A DNA stretch of 64,000 nucleotides, taken from Ochrobactrum vermis (GTDB lineage Bacteria; Pseudomonadota; Alphaproteobacteria; Rhizobiales; Rhizobiaceae). The stretch is taken from NCBI RefSeq assembly GCF_002975205.1, contig NZ_PCOC01000001.1, positions 1,178,001 to 1,242,000 of the forward strand, given 5' to 3'. This document shows positions 53,739-60,905 of the stretch, one piece after another. The notes beneath the pieces were generated by a model. It was given only the letters and a program-made list of their open reading frames with translations. It had not been told where the DNA came from and did not search any database. The position numbers were made by a program, and so were the translations under genes. Each line of letters opens with the position of its first letter. Within the stretch, counting starts at the first letter, position 1.

Positions 53739-53953
53739 TTCGATGCCTCTATGTTTTTGAGGATGCTTGCTGGCAGGGCTATGAAAAAGCGTCCCATGCC
53801 TGTTTCTCTCTTGATCTGACTGATGCTCCAATTCTGGAGCCACCCGGCGTTCTGTGGCTTGTGTCCGTTGAAAACGACATCGCCAGCGAGGATGAAATCG
53901 ATCACAATTTGCGGGTCATCTATCCGCCCGCCTTTGATCCACTTTGCTGCCAT
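53735..53953 (-). CDS. small phage protein between the RecE-like and RecT genes
   Basis: A 72-residue protein (MAAKWIKGGRIDDPQIVIDF), with aromatic-rich middle and hydrophobic C-terminus. It overlaps the recT start by four bases and lies three bases after the nuclease gene stop. It might assist the recombination pair, but no domain is recognised. Confidence 0.7.
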   Translation of the reverse strand: MAAKWIKGGRIDDPQIVIDFILAGDVVFNGHKPQNAGWLQNWSISQIKRETGMGRFFIALPASILKNIEASK

Positions 53954-53956
53954 CGC

Positions 53957-54961
53957 TCACGCTCCGATAAGCTTCTGCTGGTACCAAACCGGAAAATCCG
54001 TTTCCGTGGCTTCTTCAAGAGGTGTGGATGGAACCCATGCCGTGTCTGTCCCGAACTCGCCCATGAAGCGGCGGTAGTTCTCAATGGCTTGGGCTATGCG
54101 TTCTGATGCGCGATCAAACAGCGGGTTTCCCGGCGACAGCATGATACCGTGCGATATCGGAGCACCCTTTTTCTGCCAGAACACGAATACGAAGGCGAAA
54201 ACCGGGTTGCTCGCTACCTTGGACAGCCAGTCTTCTTGACCGCTTGGCAGACCGAAAACCTTGTCGGATTTGAATAGCCCTTTCATCTGGCGGCGACCGT
54301 CTGTGTAATGGCCAGCTGATACGATATAGTCATAGCTCGCCATTGCATCGCGACAGGCTTGCTTGAACTCTTTGTCGCTCCGGTTCTCGATGGACTTGAG
54401 ATCGACAATCGAATTGATCTGAAGGTAATCGAACCGTGCCTTGAAGCGGATGCCGTTCACGGTCCAGAAAACCGACACTTCCGGCTGACCACCTTCAAAT
54501 GCTCGTGCCAGCGTCTTGTTAGCCTTGATGAAAGCCGATGCCGCAAGGATCTTCGAATAGTCACGGAACTTGATTGGCTCGCGTCCAGATGCCTTGATAC
54601 CCGCTATCTCATCCTTACCGGCCTTGATGTTGCCTGGGTTCATGTATGGCGTGTGAAGTGCCTTGAACCTGTCAGCGCCTTCCAGAACGCATGTGTGCAA
54701 CTGTCTGCCGAATATCTTGGCTGGCGTATCGTCGTTATCATCTTCCTTGGCAGGATTGAACGAGCTACCCCACCAGAAGTCAGGCGCGTTACCAATAAGC
54801 TTTTTCAGTCCGGTTGAACCGAGTGCTGTATCGGAGTGGTAAACCGCGTCAGACATTCCGAAATAAATGCCGTCTTCGTGATGCGTGAAGCCTGCCTTCT
54901 CTGCCGCATCGGTCACAATGTCTGCAGACAGATCGCCTATATGCTGGAAGGTGTCAGTCAT
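53957..54961 (-). CDS. RecE/exonuclease VIII-like PD-(D/E)XK nuclease (DUF3799)
   Basis: A 334-residue nuclease of the RecE C-terminal family, which digests linear duplex DNA to give 3' single strands for RecT. N-terminal YFGMSDAVYHSDTALGSTGL and GRQLHTCVLEGADRFKAL are typical. The catalytic core is VNGIRFKARFDYLQINSIVD, followed by LKS, with the D-(x)n-xxK arrangement (DLKS). QACRDAMASYDYIVSAGHYT follows. The gene order nuclease - small gene - recT is a standard phage recombination module. Its stop is four bases from the small gene's start. Confidence 0.85.
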   Translation of the reverse strand: MTDTFQHIGDLSADIVTDAAEKAGFTHHEDGIYFGMSDAVYHSDTALGSTGLKKLIGNAPDFWWGSSFNPAKEDDNDDTPAKIFGRQLHTCVLEGADRFKALHTPYMNPGNIKAGKDEIAGIKASGREPIKFRDYSKILAASAFIKANKTLARAFEGGQPEVSVFWTVNGIRFKARFDYLQINSIVDLKSIENRSDKEFKQACRDAMASYDYIVSAGHYTDGRRQMKGLFKSDKVFGLPSGQEDWLSKVASNPVFAFVFVFWQKKGAPISHGIMLSPGNPLFDRASERIAQAIENYRRFMGEFGTDTAWVPSTPLEEATETDFPVWYQQKLIGA

Positions 54962-55623
54962 GCTGCACCTCCAAGGGCTACCTCAAGCGCCTTTGCCTTG
55001 TCGTTTTGCCAGTCGTGTTCGACATAATCGCTGATAGCTTCAAGTATCTCGGCCTTGTCGCCAGCTTCCTTGATTTGTTCGAAGAGGTCTTGCAGGCGAT
55101 AGAGCATAGATCTGGACGCATGCGCTTTGTCCGAAGCGAGCTTAAGGGCAGCGCTTCCAAGCTGATAATCTGAGATTTCAAGCGTCTTGTTGAACTGCTT
55201 AACCACCCAATCAACGGTTTGATTTTGATCGTTGGCGATCAGCTGAGCGGCTGCAATGGCGTCAGCTTCCGAAAGGTGAAGATCGTTTTCCTTGTAAACA
55301 GAGCCAGAGCCCACGCCTGTTTCGACACACATGTACCTAAAGCCATGGTCGTGTGCACCTTCAGCACTGTTGAACTGGACGCTACCGATAGTCAGCTTTG
55401 TGATGGATGGCTCAAACAGGGAGTAATCCAGCGACATTTCGTGGTTGCCACGATATGAACTGCCACACCGTGGGCAGGAAAACTCATAATCTGTGCCAGC
55501 TGGTGAGGTGGCTTTCCACTTCCGTGTGCCAAGGCAATCAGGGCAAGGGCGCTGCTTTTTATTGGCTACAGTCGAACCCCGGTAAACCTTATCGCCAATC
55601 GAATATTTGCTCTCGATTTTCAC
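54958..55623 (-). CDS. phage protein with zinc-ribbon N-terminus
   Basis: A 221-residue protein with two CxxC pairs near the N-terminus (RPCPDCLGTRK and FSCPRCGSS), a DnaJ-type or ribbon zinc site. A beta-rich middle and a long helical C-terminus (QLGSAALKLASDKAHASRSM) follow. It overlaps the RecE-like start by four bases and the upstream small gene by four. Related proteins occur in siphophage early regions. Function unknown. Confidence 0.7.
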   Translation of the reverse strand: MKIESKYSIGDKVYRGSTVANKKQRPCPDCLGTRKWKATSPAGTDYEFSCPRCGSSYRGNHEMSLDYSLFEPSITKLTIGSVQFNSAEGAHDHGFRYMCVETGVGSGSVYKENDLHLSEADAIAAAQLIANDQNQTVDWVVKQFNKTLEISDYQLGSAALKLASDKAHASRSMLYRLQDLFEQIKEAGDKAEILEAISDYVEHDWQNDKAKALEVALGGAA

Positions 55624-55805
55624 TTCAACTCTCCCGGAAACTCTTGTGCCAGTGCCTTTTCGACTGCGAGGACGAAGCTTGCGTCTATCTCGGTCTGTAT
55701 CTGGCTGGCTGTTGTGATCTGGTCTGGGGTGAACCGTGGGCGCTTCTCATCGCCCTTGGCTGACTGGCGGCGCACATAGCCGTTTACTTGGAGGAGGGCG
55801 GTCAT
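55620..55805 (-). CDS. small phage protein of unknown function
   Basis: A 61-residue protein (MTALLQVNGYVRRQSAKGDE) with a basic N-terminus and helical C-terminus. Four-base overlaps at both ends with its neighbours support that it is translated. No domain recognised. Confidence 0.65.
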   Translation of the reverse strand: MTALLQVNGYVRRQSAKGDEKRPRFTPDQITTASQIQTEIDASFVLAVEKALAQEFPGELK

Positions 55806-56434
55806 GAAGCTAACTTGTCGATTGCTTCACGGATGCGGGCTTTCTCAGCCTTTAGAAACTCAGCATGTTTCGTATTTATTGCCGTTTGAATTTCTCTGAC
55901 GGCCGCATTCGTGGCCTTCTCGATCTCATCCTTGAACTTGCGTTCCATAAACTTGAAGGCAAGCAATTCCATACGAGTGTAGGTGGTTCCGCCCCATGCA
56001 TCGCGTTTGGCTGGCTTGCCGTCTCTATCAACGGTTTCAGCTAGGTATTCGCGACCGGTAAGACCGATAAACTCACGCATGGTAACTGGCTTCTTGTCGC
56101 CAAAGGATGGAGTAAGGGGCTGGTCAATGATCTCGGTCGTTACAGCGTCAAGAGCTTTGTCCGCCTTGGCTGTGACGAGAGCTATAGCCTTTGCCTCTAT
56201 CTCTTTGGCAAGACGAGCATCACCGAATTTACCAACGATTTGCATCGCTGCGGCTTCGATAATCAGGGTTTCCATGTCCCGCATCGTGTAATCGCGCATG
56301 GATACATGAAATTCGATGCCTTTGCCTTCTGCCTCTTTTGTCGCCACCATATCGGTGTCAACGTCCTGTGGCTCGGTGTGGCCGTCCCATTCTTGCTCGG
56401 CCAGATCGTGCGTGTTGATGATTTCGTTTGTCAT
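55802..56434 (-). CDS. phage protein of unknown function
   Basis: A 210-residue, mainly helical protein. The middle has DYTMRDMETLIIEAAAMQIV and the C-terminus is a long charged helix (KFKDEIEKATNAAVREIQTA). The helical, Lys/Glu/Ala-rich pattern may reflect a coiled-coil oligomer. ATG 56434 is preferred, as it follows the stop of the 31-residue gene by five bases. No family recognised. Confidence 0.65.
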   Translation of the reverse strand: MTNEIINTHDLAEQEWDGHTEPQDVDTDMVATKEAEGKGIEFHVSMRDYTMRDMETLIIEAAAMQIVGKFGDARLAKEIEAKAIALVTAKADKALDAVTTEIIDQPLTPSFGDKKPVTMREFIGLTGREYLAETVDRDGKPAKRDAWGGTTYTRMELLAFKFMERKFKDEIEKATNAAVREIQTAINTKHAEFLKAEKARIREAIDKLAS

Positions 56435-56439
56435 ATCAC

Positions 56440-56535
56440 TCACACTTTCTCGGCTAGAGCGGCCCAATACAGGAACACGCCACAGAAGGTTGAAACGGCA
56501 ACAAAGCCAGCGATGTCTTCGATAAGGTCACGCAT
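56440..56535 (-). CDS. 31-residue membrane peptide
   Basis: A very small reading frame, MRDLIEDIAGFVAVSTFCGV followed by FLYWAALAEKV, forming one membrane helix. Its ATG has GAGG just upstream. It sits exactly in the space between two genes, seven bases from the first and five from the second. No other explanation for this gap was found. Confidence 0.55.
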   Translation of the reverse strand: MRDLIEDIAGFVAVSTFCGVFLYWAALAEKV

Positions 56536-56542
56536 GGGAGCC

Positions 56543-56767
56543 TCAGAATGGAATATCGTCAGCTTTGATCAGCTTGACGGTGTTGATCATGGGAATGTCA
56601 GCCTGAAACCCAGACACGGCTTTGACGACGAAGAAGACCGCTCCCGGTTCTTTCAAAGCCAGCCTTCCTGCTTCCTTCTCAGCTTCTTCTTTGCTGAAAT
56701 GCTTGTAGGTTGGGGCTGAACCGCCATTGCGCCAGACAAGCCAGAACCTGCTAAATTCCAGAGCCAT
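56543..56767 (-). CDS. small phage protein of unknown function
   Basis: A 74-residue alpha/beta protein (MALEFSRFWLVWRNGGSAPT, then YKHFSKEEAEKEAGRLALKE). The pattern of one beta-strand, a charged helix with EEAEKEA and a C-terminal strand (FFVVKAVSGF) is common among small phage proteins. ATG 56767 shares a base with the stop of the upstream gene; an ATG at 56803 inside that gene is less likely. Confidence 0.7.
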   Translation of the reverse strand: MALEFSRFWLVWRNGGSAPTYKHFSKEEAEKEAGRLALKEPGAVFFVVKAVSGFQADIPMINTVKLIKADDIPF

Positions 56768-57096
56768 CACGCAACCTCGTCGCGTGAGCCGTACTTCGCC
56801 CATTCAGTTGCTTCCTGAAGCGATCCGTCTCGATCATCGTTTGTCTTTTCACGGAGCATCTTACGGTCGACACGGGTCATAGGAGGTTGATTGCCCCAGC
56901 CGCGTACCTCATCAATCAGGCCCATACGGGTGTCAGTGACGATCTCATCAAATTCCCGGAGATATTCCGCGAATTGAAAGAAGCTCTCGGACTGAGCCTT
57001 GTTGTCGAAACATGCGCCCGGCTGAATGCGGAGCTTCAGGGCTTCAAGCCGAGCCTGCATGTTGGTGATTAGTGCTTGGGTACCGGTCTGAGACAT
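56767..57096 (-). CDS. first gene of the leftward prophage operon, unknown function
   Basis: A 109-residue charged helical protein (MSQTGTQALITNMQARLEAL). ATG 57096 has GGGG upstream; ATG 57111 or 57108 are alternatives. It is the first gene after the leftward promoter at 57167-57194, in the place of lambda's N or early regulatory gene. Nothing in the sequence shows an antitermination role. Confidence 0.6.
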   Translation of the reverse strand: MSQTGTQALITNMQARLEALKLRIQPGACFDNKAQSESFFQFAEYLREFDEIVTDTRMGLIDEVRGWGNQPPMTRVDRKMLREKTNDDRDGSLQEATEWAKYGSRDEVA

Positions 57097-57166
57097 ATTC
57101 GACCCCATCATTTGGCCAGATCAGCTTTCGCGTCTTGCGTGGCCGGTTGCGTTCGGTGATGGGTTC

Positions 57167-57248
57167 AATATATACGCAAAAAACGTATACGCAAGGGAAA
57201 AATACGAAGTTTGCGTAAAATAATTGACTATACGTACGTAACGAGCGT
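57167..57248 (-). promoter_or_regulatory. leftward prophage promoter with three repressor half-site pairs
   Basis: Read on the minus strand, TTGCGT (57194-57189) and TATATT (57172-57167) are separated by 16 bases. A repeated pattern ACGx-N5-xCGT occurs at 57174-57186 (ACGCAAAAAACGT, between -35 and -10), 57204-57216 (ACGAAGTTTGCGT) and 57236-57248 (ACGTAACGAGCGT). Centres lie about 30-32 bases apart, close to three helical turns. The same pattern appears, more perfectly, between the CI-like and Cro-like genes. Confidence 0.7.
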
Positions 57249-57249
57249 A

Positions 57250-57286
57250 AAAGAAAAGCCCCGGAGCGGTGATGCTGCCGGGGCCT
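57250..57286 (-). terminator. leftward terminator just upstream of the early promoter
   Basis: GCCCCGG and CCGGGGC pair around a 13-base loop (about 57260-57286). On the minus strand the stem is followed by CTTTTCTTTTAC, so it would stop transcripts of the HTH gene and upstream small genes before they reach the early operon. Confidence 0.6.
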
Positions 57287-57289
57287 GAA

Positions 57290-57752
57290 AGCGGTCTTCG
57301 TCACGGGAATGTGTAGCAAAATAAGGAACGTTACACAACCGAAATGATCGTTTCAGGGTGTCGAAACACTAAAATTCTTGGGTCTGCTCGGAGGTTCCCG
57401 CCAAGAATTTGCGTAAATCAGACACGAAAGAAACGGTCTTTGTTTGGATTTGACCCGTTTTCACCGATCACCCGGCGCATGAAATCCACAGCGGATCCTC
57501 GGCCCAGTCTGTCGAGGCGGTCTTAGCGGGTTAGACGCCGCTCGACTGGTTTGGATGCGACCTGAGAGAGTGAACTGCCGATATAGCCTTCATGCATGGA
57601 GACGGACTGGCCCACCGGAGAAACAGGGCAGGCAGGGATACTAAGACTTCATGGCATCCCGGTTCATCGCGATACGGTGAACTGCAAACGACGGAACCCT
57701 TCTCGTATGAAGGTGAACGTCTTGATAGCCAGAGGTGTGCCTAAAATCAGGC
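57290..57752. other. 463-base stretch without a supported gene
   Basis: Short open frames exist on both strands but none has a ribosome-binding site, known domain or close packing like the surrounding genes. Several short inverted repeats are present, such as GTCGAGGCGG...CCGCTCGAC (about 57509-57546). It may be the trailing part of a transcript or a non-coding RNA region of the prophage. Confidence 0.3.
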
Positions 57753-57977
57753 TTAGGCGAGGAAATGCTTGCCTTTTAGAGAAACCGGTTGGCCTTCCTC
57801 GGCAGCTCTGTGACAAGCGGCGAGGGCGGTTATCCATGCTGCAGCCTTTGGAGGAATTTCAGCTTCACTCGACAACCAAGCTTCCACGAGCGCGACATGA
57901 CACTCCAGCTTGCGCGCCAGAATAGCCAGCGTCCAGCCGATATCATCAAGGCAGTGCTGCAACGCTTCGGACTTCAT
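57753..57977 (-). CDS. small helix-turn-helix protein of the prophage
   Basis: A 74-residue protein with an XRE-type helix-turn-helix: MKSEALQHCLDDIGWTLAIL, then ARKLECHVALVEAWLSSEAE and the IPPKAA turn. The pattern L-A-x-x-L-x-x...V-E-x-W-L-S-G/S-x-x-x-I-P matches the small DNA-binding proteins common in Rhizobiales genomes. It is leftward and ends before the terminator at about 57,260. Role unknown; an auxiliary phage regulator is possible. Confidence 0.7.
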   Translation of the reverse strand: MKSEALQHCLDDIGWTLAILARKLECHVALVEAWLSSEAEIPPKAAAWITALAACHRAAEEGQPVSLKGKHFLA

Positions 57978-57997
57978 GGTCTGGTCTCGTGATCCAA

Positions 57998-58153
57998 TCA
58001 GACGAACATCATCACGATAATGCCACCAAGAACGACAAGGACAAGTCCTCCAATCAGCATCGGGGTGAGCGTGCTGCCTTTGGAATCCCCGCCGCTTGAC
58101 CGGTCACCGTCAATAATTACGGCGTTATTCCGGGGTTTCTTATCATCCGCCAT
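57998..58153 (-). CDS. 51-residue membrane protein
   Basis: A small gene encoding 51 residues: a charged N-terminus (MADDKKPRNNAVIIDGDRSS) and one C-terminal membrane helix (LIGGLVLVVLGGIIVMMFV). GGAGG lies seven bases before the ATG, a strong ribosome-binding site. The stop is 20 bases before the HTH gene on the same strand. In a prophage such a protein could act in superinfection exclusion, but nothing shows this directly. Confidence 0.75.
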   Translation of the reverse strand: MADDKKPRNNAVIIDGDRSSGGDSKGSTLTPMLIGGLVLVVLGGIIVMMFV

Positions 58154-58275
58154 GATGATCCTCCGTCGAGGAAATCATAGCTTACCATGTATCGCCGCTA
58201 TTTGCGCTAGCGCAAAGAAGATGTAGCGGGGTGCGGCGGCTTGCCGACTTTGGTGCAGCCAGCTACAAGCGCAAC

Positions 58276-58467
58276 ATGATTTCATTTTCTTGGTGGGTTG
58301 CCGTTCTCGTCATCATGTCGATCTATTGGCCGATTACCGTAATGGTGGCGGCGGCAATAGTCATGACGGCATTTATGGGGACGAAAAGCGTTGGATGGCG
58401 GGCTGCCTGGACTATGTTGGCAATTCTGTTGGTGGTGCCGGCTATCTGGTTCTATTCGCTCGCATGA
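58276..58467 (+). CDS. small membrane protein of the prophage
   Basis: A 63-residue protein with two membrane helices (ISFSWWVAVLVIMSIYWPIT and AAWTMLAILLVVPAIWFYSL). No strong ribosome-binding site precedes ATG 58276; an in-frame GTG at 58231 would add 15 residues. It is the only rightward gene between two leftward units. Function unknown. Confidence 0.5.
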   Translation: MISFSWWVAVLVIMSIYWPITVMVAAAIVMTAFMGTKSVGWRAAWTMLAILLVVPAIWFYSLA

Positions 58468-58498
58468 AAACCCCCGCCGAAGCGGGGAGTGGATGTTA

Positions 58499-58693
58499 CT
58501 ACTGTCTGTTGCGCTTGTGAGGCTCATCCCGCGACAAGAATGTTATGTAAAAATTGTCGTCGATCTTGGCACTTCTGAAATCATCGATAGTGCGCTTTTT
58601 CGGTGAAGTAGACGCACTCGTAACCACACCGCTTACAGATCGAATCTGCGAGCGTTTCACGTAGTTGCCGGGGGTGTTCTTCACTTTTCGCAT
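58499..58693 (-). CDS. 64-residue basic protein, third gene of the kinase cassette
   Basis: A 64-residue Lys/Arg/Ser-rich protein (MRKVKNTPGNYVKRSQIRSV, then SGVVTSASTSPKKRTIDDFR). Its ATG shares a base with the kinase stop (TAATG), so its translation depends on the kinase. Several Ser/Thr residues next to basic residues could be kinase substrates. No domain recognised. Confidence 0.6.
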   Translation of the reverse strand: MRKVKNTPGNYVKRSQIRSVSGVVTSASTSPKKRTIDDFRSAKIDDNFYITFLSRDEPHKRNRQ

Positions 58694-59736
58694 TAATATG
58701 CCTTGAAGATTTTCCTCAGATCGCTGTCAGAGATTTGATCCCTACATGCTTCGCCGATACGACGTGGCTTACTTCCATTAACGCTTTTATAGCACGTCGT
58801 GGTTCCATCACCATGAAGAGAAAGTTCATATTGGGTTTCGTCTACGATTTTCGTCCAGGTCTTTCGATCTGGATGTACAGACAATCTCCAGTCGAGCGTT
58901 TCTCCGTCGATATCTGCCATTGCATTTGCCACGTCCAATGCTGACTGATATCGATTATCGGAACGAACCTCTAAACATTTCTTAATCACATTACGCAATT
59001 TAGATGGCACATTTGGGGCGAAGGATTTCCGGTCTGGGAATCTTCCATTCCGCACATCGAAGCGAAAACGATCTCTGTCGAAGGCGCCATGCTGGCCGTA
59101 ATCACGTAACTGTTGATAGAAGTGCTCATTTCCATTGCACATGCGATATAAAGTCAAACCGACTTGGTAGATATCAAACGTTCGATCGAAGTGATCAGTT
59201 TCCATGCCCTCGGGAGTTATCATTGGCCCGTAGAGCCGATCTTGCGCAGCCTTACCTGCGTAATTCATCTGTTTCGCTTGCCCAAAGTCGGACACTAACG
59301 CTTCCCGCCTGGGCGACAACAGAATATTGTCCGGCTTCACGTCGAAATGGATCAGCCCTTTAGAATGAATGTTGTGTAAGCCTGCAAGAATCTGCGAACC
59401 GAGAGTTATAATTTCACGCACAGTCATGTGGCGACCGGTGATTAGATCCTTGATTGATCCATTTTGATAGTATGGCATCGCGACATATACGTGTTCATCA
59501 TCAAAGCAAGCGTAGTGAATTTGAACCACGTTCGGATGAGCGCTGGAATAAAGCGCTTTTGATTCCGCGAAGAACTCTTCAGTGCAATTCAGCGTCTTCT
59601 TTTGAATTTGCTTTGTGACAATTTCAGCATCTAGCTGGTGGTCACGTGTGACGTATGTTCTCGAATTTCGACCGTCTTGCCCAATTTCGCGGATGATGTC
59701 GAATGCCAACTCGGCTTTCTGATATGGCTTAAGCAT
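58693..59736 (-). CDS. eukaryotic-type Ser/Thr protein kinase in the prophage lysogeny region
   Basis: A 347-residue cytoplasmic protein kinase with all catalytic elements. A degenerate glycine loop (IGQDGRNSRTYV, about 17-28) is followed by the ATP lysine in IVTKQI (about 42), the helix-C glutamate in FFAESKAL (about 58), and catalytic loop HFDVKPDNILL (about 134-144). DFG is in VSDFGQAK, and a PEG occupies the APE place. The HRD arginine is replaced by Phe, so it is a non-RD kinase, not needing activation-loop phosphorylation. Residues about 265-347 form a separate C-terminal domain. There is no membrane segment. The DNA is AT-rich (38-45% GC in the lines I counted), unlike its surroundings. 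Confidence 0.9.
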   Translation of the reverse strand: MLKPYQKAELAFDIIREIGQDGRNSRTYVTRDHQLDAEIVTKQIQKKTLNCTEEFFAESKALYSSAHPNVVQIHYACFDDEHVYVAMPYYQNGSIKDLITGRHMTVREIITLGSQILAGLHNIHSKGLIHFDVKPDNILLSPRREALVSDFGQAKQMNYAGKAAQDRLYGPMITPEGMETDHFDRTFDIYQVGLTLYRMCNGNEHFYQQLRDYGQHGAFDRDRFRFDVRNGRFPDRKSFAPNVPSKLRNVIKKCLEVRSDNRYQSALDVANAMADIDGETLDWRLSVHPDRKTWTKIVDETQYELSLHGDGTTTCYKSVNGSKPRRIGEACRDQISDSDLRKIFKAY

Positions 59737-60184
59737 CCTCAGCTCCTATAGCACAAAGGATTGCTTCTCGCTCTTCCTTTCCCATCTTCTTCCAATTATC
59801 AACGCCGAGATCATCCTCGCCATCTATGAGTGGCTTGAACCTTTTTCGATCAATGCCTACGCGTTTTGATATCGATGAAATTTGTCCAACGTAGTAGGAT
59901 TTTAGCTCGCTGCTGGCGAATGCCTCTTGAATGACGCCTTCGATTTGAATTCGTTCGATATTCGGATAGCTCGCTACCGATTCCGTCACTCTTACGCCTG
60001 CACGCTCTACCCGATATTCACGAAGGACATCGAGAAGATTTGAGCGAACGTATTTCAGAGCGGCGGGTGTTTCGAACGCAGCCGGAATTTTTATATCCTC
60101 AACGTTCAAGATGGATTTTGCTTCTGCGTCGTAGATAGCAAAAGTCACGCACTTAGGCGTCGCGCGAATGCCGATTGTAATCAT
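59729..60184 (-). CDS. RNase H-fold-like protein, first gene of the kinase cassette
   Basis: A 151-residue protein. The first part (MITIGIRATPKCVTFAIYDA, then VEDIKIPAAFETPAALKYVR) reads as the strand-turn-strand opening of an RNase H/RuvC-like fold. RVERAGVRVTES follows as a central strand with a Glu. The usual first catalytic Asp is Arg here (GIRA), so a nuclease function is doubtful. This reading is tentative and DUF3010-like proteins are an alternative. ATG 60184 is preferred over 60214. The stop overlaps the kinase start by eight bases, so the two proteins are made together. Confidence 0.55.
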   Translation of the reverse strand: MITIGIRATPKCVTFAIYDAEAKSILNVEDIKIPAAFETPAALKYVRSNLLDVLREYRVERAGVRVTESVASYPNIERIQIEGVIQEAFASSELKSYYVGQISSISKRVGIDRKRFKPLIDGEDDLGVDNWKKMGKEEREAILCAIGAEDA

Positions 60185-60311
60185 TGCCTCAACCCATTTA
60201 CCCCTAGTGGGCAAACGATACAGCGAGTCTCTGATCTGTCTATAAACTTCTTCGTTTTAACAGACACAACATCTAGCGGCGACAAAAAGTCATTAACGTT
60301 TCGTCAAGAAT

Positions 60312-60326
60312 GTTCTTGTTCCGTTC
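60312..60326. promoter_or_regulatory. LexA-box-like site between the kinase cassette and the rightward genes
   Basis: GTTC-TTGTTCC-GTTC matches the alphaproteobacterial LexA consensus GTTC-N7-GTTC exactly. It overlaps a perfect palindrome, CAAGAATGTTCTTG (60305-60318). It lies 53 bases before the rightward gene at 60379 and about 130 bases before the cassette start. About two chance matches are expected in a window of this size. Confidence 0.4.
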
Positions 60327-60378
60327 TTTTTTGTGAGTCATCCTGTCGCACATAACAAGCGTACAGGGAGTAACGGGT

Positions 60379-60636
60379 ATGAGCATGCAAACCAATTTTA
60401 TCGTGCAGAGCTACAGCAAGGGGCCGAGGGGCAAACTGATTGCCGACACACCGTTCGTCGCGAAGGACGTAGCCCACGCAAGGCGCACCGCAGAACGCAT
60501 GGCAGCAAGCAGCCCAATGGTGATCGCTTTCGCGAACACTAGTGACGCTGAGACCGGCGATTTCGAAGAGCCCAAGCTCATTTATGCTCACGGCGATCCG
60601 CTTCCACCTGAAGTCGAAGAGATGGAGCGTGTCTGA
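60379..60636 (+). CDS. phage protein of unknown function
   Basis: An 85-residue protein (MSMQTNFIVQSYSKGPRGKL, then IADTPFVAKDVAHARRTAER). The alpha/beta pattern with an Ala-rich helix and the IAFANTSDAETGDFEEPKLI segment is seen in many Rhizobiales prophages near the repressor, as I remember them. A ribosome-binding site, CAGGGAGTAACGGG, precedes ATG 60379. Its stop shares a base with the next ATG. Confidence 0.7.
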   Translation: MSMQTNFIVQSYSKGPRGKLIADTPFVAKDVAHARRTAERMAASSPMVIAFANTSDAETGDFEEPKLIYAHGDPLPPEVEEMERV

Positions 60637-60905
60637 TGTTGGACGGGGGGATTGTTGAAGAGGGCAAGCGCCTCGTTATTGAGTTATCCAGCGTATACGT
60701 GGCCTGCGACGACTGCGGGCACTCGCGTATCCTGTACCTATCCAATCTGCGAAAAGCTGCGGAGCTAGGAGTACAGAACTACAGGGAACTGTGCCGCAAG
60801 ATCAGGTGCGGGGAGTGTCCGAAGGCGCCGCCGAATGCACGTAACCTCACCATTCGGCCATGCTGGCGTTGTGATGAGATTGAAGTCGATCAGACGTGCG
60901 CTTGA
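60636..60905 (+). CDS. phage protein with three CxxC motifs
   Basis: An 89-residue protein with CDDC (about 24-27), CGEC (about 58-61) and CWRC (about 76-79) plus an extra Cys at residue 53, likely binding one or two zinc ions. The central segment SRILYLSNLRKAAELGVQNY is helical. Zinc-binding proteins of this size often act on nucleic acids. It overlaps the end of the convergent repressor gene by 16 bases. Confidence 0.65.
   Translation: MLDGGIVEEGKRLVIELSSVYVACDDCGHSRILYLSNLRKAAELGVQNYRELCRKIRCGECPKAPPNARNLTIRPCWRCDEIEVDQTCA

Noticed and set aside
57596..57925. Open frame of 109 codons in the prophage, plus strand
   Set aside because: It covers the HTH gene on the opposite strand, has no ribosome-binding site and has a composition unlike the neighbouring genes.
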